Below, piece by piece: positions 57,036 to 64,000 of a stretch of DNA of 64,000 nucleotides (positions are counted from its first letter, which is position 1; every line of letters begins with the position of its first letter). The notes under the pieces are model-generated. The model ran no database searches, was not told the origin of the DNA, and saw only the letters and a program-made list of their open reading frames with translations. The stretch lies in contig NMRA01000138.1 of assembly GCA_002633005.1 (NCBI GenBank), positions 349,566 through 413,565 of the forward strand, in the 5' to 3' direction. This stretch comes from Phoronis australis. Its lineage: Eukaryota; Phoronida; Phoronidae. The position numbers and the translations under genes are program-made.

Positions 57036-57699
57036 ACTCATAATGTATTACCAAAAGACCTACTTGTTTATGGTCCACAGCGTTTGTGCGCGAAACCTAC
57101 TTCTTTTTGTAATGCTTATTATACTTTTTTTATTTTGTGCAATCAGTTCGTAACAAATTTGTTGTATTTAAAACAGTCTTCAAATGCCCAAAAGACTAAA
57201 TCCGTTTTTTGTGGCATTAATGACGCGATTGCTTTGGAAATGGAAATCGTCTCAAGTTAAGGTTTGACAAAGAGAGAATTATGAGTTTGTGAGTGATTCA
57301 TTAAGGCTTCGCTTAAAATTGACATCTTACCAGCAGCTTCTGTTTTTTCATCGTCACTCAGATTCCATTTTCTTTAAAAAATGAAAAAGTTCTCTTCCTT
57401 GCACAGTGAAGAAGACAACGGAAACGGAGTCGTAGTGCGCAGCGCAGCTGTCGGTCGCCTGAGATATCGAGAGAAAGCCTATACTTAGCCATAGTTCCGT
57501 TACGACACTTGAAATTGGATATGAGCCCCCCACCAAACACACTAAAACTGCACACATTTAAATATTGTTTCAGCTGTATAATGTTAATTACCGGGGTTAA
57601 TTAATAAACTCAAAATTTCCCTTGCTGTTTTACTTTTTGCGGCAGCCAAGGGGGGGGGGCCCTGGTCCCCCCTAAATCCGCCTATGATTCTTTACTCCA

Positions 57700-59060
57700 A
57701 AGTAGCCTACTGCCTATATTCAGAAGTCTTTCTTTCCGTACGTTTGTGGAATCCCAAGGCTTCCATCACTCTACATTTTTCAGGCACAATTCCATTGATG
57801 TGCACTCATTCGACCTATTCCATTCTTAAACACCTCGCACCTGGATATTTATCACACACACCACCACCACTTTGTAAATAATTTGTAACATAAGCCATCA
57901 CAAAACTCTCAAGTCATGCTTGTGAAGCGATTCCCGAGAGGTAGATCGGGATAGACAGTGAATGTTATGTTCCTAGCAGAGAAGAGATGGCTCCGATCTA
58001 TTCTGGCGCATGGTCGGTCATAAAAATAAGGTCGAGCAATCATGGCTGGTTCACCCAATGTGGACAAGGGATGGTCTCCTATATCATTTGTAGCGATCAA
58101 ATGTTTCATACGACAGAAAACTCAAGATTTTCGATATAACGTTTGCGTTAGTTCTACATTGACGTTCTCTGGCAACAGCAACACATTTTTAAGCTTACTG
58201 TCTGCGTTACTGAACGGGTGTTAGTTCGTAGTAATGCGGAACAATGACGCAAACCTTATCCTACAGACTGTAATCTTGTTTTTGTTGTATATTGTCTTGG
58301 CATATAGGTTACTTAGGACAATTCACTGCACAGGATTATCTCAAAATAACGAACAAATGGTGTTTAACGTATTCTCCACAGCCTTTTTAAATGCAAAAGT
58401 AACGACACCTATCAGGTCAGTCAACTATCGTGACAAAGAGTCATGATCTTGGCTGTATTTTCGGCTTACACGTGATGAAAATCGGAACGAGGATATATGG
58501 ATAACACACGATAATGATGTACCCACACTTGCAGTGCATGCTTGCTGCAAGTCAAATTTATTATCCGGAGAGTTGAGACGGATATAGAATGAACAGAGAT
58601 CTATAGGCAATGTACAATAATGTTGGGAAGTGTCTTAATTTAAATTCCAACGTTCTGACTGGTTCTCTCTTCGTCCGCGACGCAATTTGGTTCAAATGTG
58701 CTCCAGGTTGCAGGTTCTCATGTGATTGTCGTTGTTTATTAGGTGACTGACATCACGAACAAGCCTGATCAAGTCCATAAAGCGGATCAAAATGGTGTTC
58801 AAAGACGACACAAAAATGCGCGTTCATATTGTCTCTTTAGCCCAAATAACTTACACCGACATCACAGGAATTAGGAAAGGGCTATTAGTGTACGATGATC
58901 ATACAACATCGAACATCTTTACATGAAACAGTTGCGCATAGACACGTGGTCCGTGTTATTTTTTTGCTTGGTTCTCTATTTGGAAATTCTGTTTTGATTA
59001 TTTTGAATAGAAATAAAATCGTCTGCCTAAACGCGCTTTGAGGTGATGATGTGGTAACAA
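57700..59060. other. No feature recognised
   Basis: Only short chance frames on both strands; no splice-bounded exon or repeat was identified. Confidence 0.5.
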
Positions 59061-59065
59061 AAAAA

Positions 59066-59335
59066 AATCTATTGGTGTACTTACACCAACCTGTTACCTG
59101 ACGTTTCGGTAGATCATTCTCAGGTCATCTTCAGGTGTTAAATTGTTCTTAGAAGGACAAGCCTGGGTGCGCCAAGAAAAAAAATAGAAAGAGTGATGAT
59201 CATTGACCACTATGAGTGTACCATACACCCGTGGTCGTTCTTCTAAGGACACTGTAAACCCTGAATATGGGAGGAGAAATGACCGACCGAAACGTCGTGC
59301 CAATGTAAATAGGCTAGAGGTTGGTGTAAATAGAA
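59066..59335. mobile_element. Small inverted-repeat element
   Basis: TTACACCAACCTGTTAC then GACGTTTCGGTAGATCATTCTC on the left is mirrored by GAGAAATGACCGACCGAAACGTCG then AGAGGTTGGTGTAAAT on the right, with mismatches. The 270-bp element has no functional frame; the minus-strand frame inside is not a gene. Confidence 0.6.
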
Positions 59336-59339
59336 CTTA

Positions 59340-62300
59340 AGATTTTAGAAATCATGTTAAACATAAAAATACAAAAGTGCTCATATGATATTTTCCATTC
59401 CTACATGTACGTAACTAATTTTGGTTCGACAACTGTTTTTTTCTCCTTCGTTTAATACCACCATTTCTAATTTTAACTCGTCTGCTATTTTTGCAAAAGT
59501 GGTCGCAGCACGAGTCTGAAGGCACTCATGCATCGTTCACTGATACGCGTACTTTATGAAGCGTATCGAAGTTGAACAATTCGTTTTTAATAGATGTCAC
59601 TACAGTAAGCAGCGGCAATAGAACAACCTCAGAAACATCTATTCAGAAATGATGATTTAAGTATCAAGTAACAAATTACATGTAGTTCTTGTCTTTCGAT
59701 TCATTTCCATGTACAAAACATGACGCAGAGAAGCCAAGTTTGCTCTTATAACAATTTCAGTTTCTTAGGTAGGCTACGTTTGTACGTTGGCAGATATCGA
59801 TTTTTCTTTTCAATAGATATCATCCATTGGCAGCAAAAATAGTATTTTACCATGCTTACTCAACGTGCATACATATTAATAATGTTTGAACAATAAAACG
59901 AATGAAATAAAACAAAACGTGACCTTTGCGTCTCAGTCATTAATAGTTCATTGAAGACATCCGAAAGCTCTTCCCTACGCGTCTTCAGCTTACATGTTCT
60001 ATTCATTTCGATTGTGTCTGTGACAATTCAATTATTTAGTTTGCAAAGTATCATTACTGGTTAATTTAAAACATGCAGTCTTGTCACTTTTCGAAAACAC
60101 TTACATTGTTTGTATCAATATTGGCTAATTAAATTTGCATAACTATATTTGCGTATCTAGATAGATTTCGAAACGAGCACTTTTCAATTAAGAGACAGTG
60201 GGGTAGAGGGAGAGAGTGGTGAAATATTTATCACATATTCACAATTTGTAAAGCACAGCTGTTGAAAAACAAGCATTGCCATTGTGTTTATAAGAAAGAG
60301 TTCTCTTAAGGCAAACGCCGCTTAAATGGAGACCACTTGTGTTGGAGTTACAGTTGCGTTTTGCCTTGTTTAATTTGGTCAAAACAAAAATGGAATCAGG
60401 TCATTTATTCTCATAAACTCTGTCTCATAACTTTCCTTACCTTGAGAGGATTCTATTTCCGTTACCAGCAAGAATATCGGAACCATCAGCGACCCAAGAA
60501 AACGCTTCAGAGTTTATTGGGGGTTGGTCAACCCTAAAATTTCGAAGTCCGAAAATGGCGCATGTGTCCCATTGCCTGTGGCTTAAGATGGGATCGGAAA
60601 TTGAATCCTATCGCGGAAGGATAATGAGAAATGAGACCGATTTTATGAGAGTAAAAGGACCAATTTGATTTTATTTTTATCCTGTTAAAGAAGGTTACAT
60701 GCAGCTGTAACCATACATATGTACAATAGAACTAAAACACAAGTCATTAATTAATAGCCATCTACGCAGGTCCGTGGGAAGGTAAACAATACTGGGCAAG
60801 AGCAAATTAATTTAACTTCGCTAAACTCATGTCTTCGTCATCTTAAATTTCAGATCCCCCTACCGCCACCGCTTCCGGTTCCCCTCGCTAATATAGCTGA
60901 CTTTGCTGTGTGAGGGGAGGTGGTGGGGGGACCAGATGGAGGCATCCACCAGAACCTTGGATCCCTGTGTTTCAACAAAATTTCACGAGAAAGGTAACTT
61001 TTAAACCTGAACACGTCACGCAATTTTTACCTTTAGGGTTCAAAGAATATGTTTTGACAAATTCAATCATTAAAGTGTAAGGTAGACCTTCTAAACGTTG
61101 GCCGCAAAATCCGGAGAAATACGGGGACAAATAGCATCACCTCGGAATTAAGTAGACGAAGCATCGTTTCGGAAACTTCTTAAATCGAAAATGATGCCTA
61201 CGGTTAAGATTCATTTTATTAGGGTCTAGTTTAGGGAAATTTCATTTTAACGGAGTTATGCTTTAAAGGCAGACTTTGAAAGGGTGCTGTTCCGGGATCC
61301 CTGGTACATTGCCTTAGGTGTTGGAAAACCCCTTGTTGAAACACAGGCTGACCGAGTTTCTATGATGGCTGCCTCCCTAAGGGAATGATATAAAATTGAC
61401 CGAATTCCTTCAACCTCCAGACACGTCAAAATTTACAGAAACACCAGTTTCTTTGATGGTTGATTCTCATTGGCAAAAATCTACTGCATTTTGAGTGTCC
61501 AGTTATAGATTTACCCGAACGTTCAGCATTTATGTTCACATAGGTATCGTCTTTTTCTTAAAAGATTAGCTTTTAATTGTCAAAAAATCGTACATGAATC
61601 AGTCGACTTTTCGAAGATACATAAACAAATATACAAGAAACCAGTGAACCCTCGCAGGTTACCAAAATAAAATAGCCTTGATATGCTGGTTCTTGAGATG
61701 GCGACACAATAGAAAAACTAAAGGGTCACCGGTGCGTCTGTTGAGTTAACTGGAGTTTGTTCAGTAGCAATTTGTTAGAAATCCGAAATTCACTGTTTGT
61801 GATTTGTGTGCCATTCCGTCAGGCATGTGCTCAAGTGCCCTTCTTGATTGGCAACAGGTAGAGCACGAGAGACGAACCTCTTATGGGGCTTTCGGGCCCT
61901 CTCTCAGGAGGTTTCAGAAGTTCTTCGTTTTAGTTTTTTAGTTGATTTCAGTGGTAGCCTGTCAAGTTGTACAAATCAAACATGCAATTCAAAAATCTTT
62001 ATTTGCCAGTACAAGTGCTTTAAGCACCTTAATCATTTAGACATGTACACCGTGCACAGTGATCAAAAACCATATTCCCCGAGCTTAATCAACATGTGCG
62101 AGTCTCCTACCAATAACTTCCTCTTCAACAACAATGCTTTCCTAATAGCGACCTCCAAATTCTTATAGGATAAGCCATCGGCAATATTGTTTTGGAGGTA
62201 ATTCACAGCTAGTGATTTTCAATTTTTTTAAACCTTCATCCTTTCAATGACTGTCGGTGCTATTGGTTTTCTCAGTACAATCTCGCATTATGGGTTGTTA

Positions 62301-62490
62301 GGGTCTCATGTCTTGATGCTGCTGTGCCTCATATGAGCATGTTCTGCAGTTTTTTCAACCAATTTGAAAGTCACTTACTTCCCCTCTCCCGCCGCTTCAA
62401 GAGAGGACCTATGCCTCAAAGGGACCCTTTATTATAAAAGGTTGTGGTACAAAACACTGGAAAAGAGTTACAGAGTTAATTCCCTCCATG
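59340..62490. other. No gene recognised; one inverted pair
   Basis: CTGTGTTTCAACAA at 60971 is perfectly reverse-complemented at 61333-61346, with GGATCCCTG motifs beside both, suggesting a decayed palindromic element. Nothing else is recognisable. Confidence 0.5.
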
Positions 62491-62491
62491 A

Positions 62492-62843
62492 CATGACCTT
62501 TGTTCACATAAAAAATACAATTTCACGAAAACCGTGAGGAAAGAAATTGATGACGTCATAGATGCTATCGCCAGAACTTCTGTACGTCATGTTTCCAATC
62601 AAGTGGTACACACATTCAAAAATAACGGAAGAAAAAGAGCGACGTTCAACTCTATTAATCACTTGCCAGAGGCTTTATTGAAATTAAAGGGACATTCTCG
62701 ACGAGAAAAACAATTTACAGAAATTGACAGNTTATGAATGCAACTTTGGCAGGATTCTTTGACAATGTATTAGCGTATGCAAACACGGAAGAATGTTATT
62801 GTAGAAAAAAGCATTTCACAAGACATATTCCAGGCGGTTAGCT
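62492..62843 (+). CDS. Unassigned coding-like stretch broken at a single N
   Basis: The frame is open from 62492 to the N at 62731 and includes KEIDDVIDAIARTSVRHVSN and NHLPEALLKLKGHSRREKQF. As written it stops just after the N. One base over, the frame stays open to a TAG near 62841 and starts MNATLAGFFDNVLAYANTEE, with a CYC and many His/Lys residues. If the N stands for two bases, one frame of about 115 residues results. The protein is unrecognised; it could be an exon or an old transposon frame. Confidence 0.35.
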
Positions 62844-62849
62844 TTTTGC

Positions 62850-64000
62850 TATTTTCATCAACGGCAAAGCGTTATAGCGCGCGTTGCAATATGTAAACGG
62901 GATAACGATTTGGCGTGCAAACATCAAATTAATTTGTTGGTACGGTTTTAACTAAGTCATGTTCTGTGTCGCAGTCGAAGATAAAGTAGGTTACTGCTTA
63001 ACGTGGTTATATAGATCACAAAAAAGACATTGCTGACGATGCGTTTACTGAGAGGCAAAGCATATTTTGGGGAAATGGTGGTGCAGCGGCACGTAAGTGG
63101 AAAGAATAGCTTTGGCCCACTTCCTGTGATAACAATACGGTACCATGTTCGCATGCGACACGTTACGTCATCAGCAACAATGTCGACGTCATGCCAGAAT
63201 CAAGACCAAAGCAACCCTCATGACGTGCAAATAGTACAGTGTGCATGTTAATGTTTTATTTCTTCAAAAGTTTGCAAATAAGCTTTAATGGGTCTCATGG
63301 AGTTGGCTTACCATTATGGAACAGTGATGACTGTGACTCTTATAGTCTCTGTGTATGTACATTCATTCAGAATGCATTGTATTGCTATTGTTTTTTATTC
63401 AGACTGAAAATACACGTTCTACTCAGGGTTTATTGCTCTTATCGCATTTAACAATAGCGTTCATTCAATTTGTTTGTATCAAAATCAGATGGATATGACG
63501 ATTGCGACTGGCCAATCTTCATCCGAAAGAATTCTCGGAGACTTTAAAACAACCTGTAGTTTCATATGGTATACACATGCGGATGATTTCAACCAATCTG
63601 CTCGCGATTTTGTCGCAAAAATTACAGGCTCAAGCACAATTTCCGAACATATCGACTGACATTTCTGAGGCACTTGTTTCGTAATTAGGGGCACCTAATA
63701 AAATTATTTTGTTAACCCAGTAATTACAACGAGGATTAGAAGGCTTTAGGATGTGGCTACAACTTTCAGAGATTTCTGTACAAATAATTACGCTGGCAAA
63801 TTACGCAATTAAAATCAAATAGTGGAACAAGGCTGTCTTATAGATGCCGCGGAAATACCGTATATCCCACAAATGATGCAAAGACCATACAAAGTGCCCA
63901 CGCAGACTATGTAAAATTATCCACAGTTTCTATCGTGAAACACACCCCAAGTTATACTCGCTATTCATGACAATTACAACACGCTCAACAACGCGCACCC
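62850..64000. other. Right end of window: no feature recognised
   Basis: Only short chance frames on both strands; no RNA gene, repeat or exon could be supported. Confidence 0.5.

Larger units (their letters stand above)
56670..57686. mobile_element. GGCGGATC-ended hAT-like element, about 1 kb
   Basis: The left end is CAGTGGCGGATCTAGG. The right end is the complement of CATAGGCGGATTTAGGGGGG. ATTCT abuts both ends as a possible 5-bp target duplication. Both ends carry G/C runs (GGGGGCCCC). Inside are a tRNA-like segment and a CA microsatellite. No transposase frame is present, so it is non-autonomous. Confidence 0.6.

Noticed and set aside
57331-57371. 41-nt minus-strand exon (KWNLSDDEKTEAA) that would join in phase to 56097-56303
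   Set aside because: It lies inside the GGCGGATC-ended element (56670-57686), so it is more likely transposon sequence; the phase match alone is weak.

Overview
This window is eukaryotic nuclear DNA. It is AT-rich, with short exons joined by GT-AG introns, long introns, microsatellites, MITEs and decayed LINE fragments. The three firm genes (an SLC25 mitochondrial carrier, a class A GPCR with reduced motifs, and a histidine decarboxylase) indicate an animal. Gene structure and repeat style fit an invertebrate, perhaps a deuterostome such as a hemichordate, echinoderm or amphioxus, but that placement is inference. There is one 24-N gap (46808-46831) and one single N (62731), so this is a draft assembly.

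Layout. (1) 1-1672: two exon-like open stretches on + that I cannot name. (2) 1908-2830: a minisatellite with a 190-bp higher-order unit. (3) 5703-15418, minus: a six-exon, 290-residue SLC25A45/47/48-type carrier. Downstream of its 3' end is a large fold-back repeat (about 4028-5400). Its introns hold a hairpin-headed 430-bp tandem repeat (8374-9720), a 21-bp tandem repeat and a tRNA-derived SINE. (4) 19096-21164, plus: a two-exon GPCR whose only coding intron contains a complete hAT-like MITE with an 8-bp target-site duplication. (5) 25683-40246, minus: twelve exons of histidine decarboxylase, including a 20-nt microexon. The short first coding exon was not found. Its introns carry an RNase H pseudogene fragment, complex GAT and ATT microsatellites and several dispersed repeats. 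(6) 40247-64000: no confident host gene. This part holds a degenerate tandem array, the N gap, a frameshifted THAP domain, minus-strand non-LTR retrotransposon fragments, an hAT-like element of about 1 kb, small MITEs, and two orphan open stretches (56097-56303 minus, 62492-62843 plus).

Arrangement. The carrier and the GPCR are divergent (head to head, 3.7 kb apart). The GPCR and histidine decarboxylase are convergent (4.5 kb apart). Histidine decarboxylase makes histamine and the receptor is an orphan peptide/amine-class GPCR, but nothing in the sequence shows that they work together.

Dispersed repeats are the main unexplained structure. Family A has at least seven copies in both orientations. 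Family B has two copies about 8.4 kb apart. Several GGCGGATC-ended MITEs have apparent 5-bp target duplications. I saw no CRISPR array, rRNA gene or intact functional tRNA gene.
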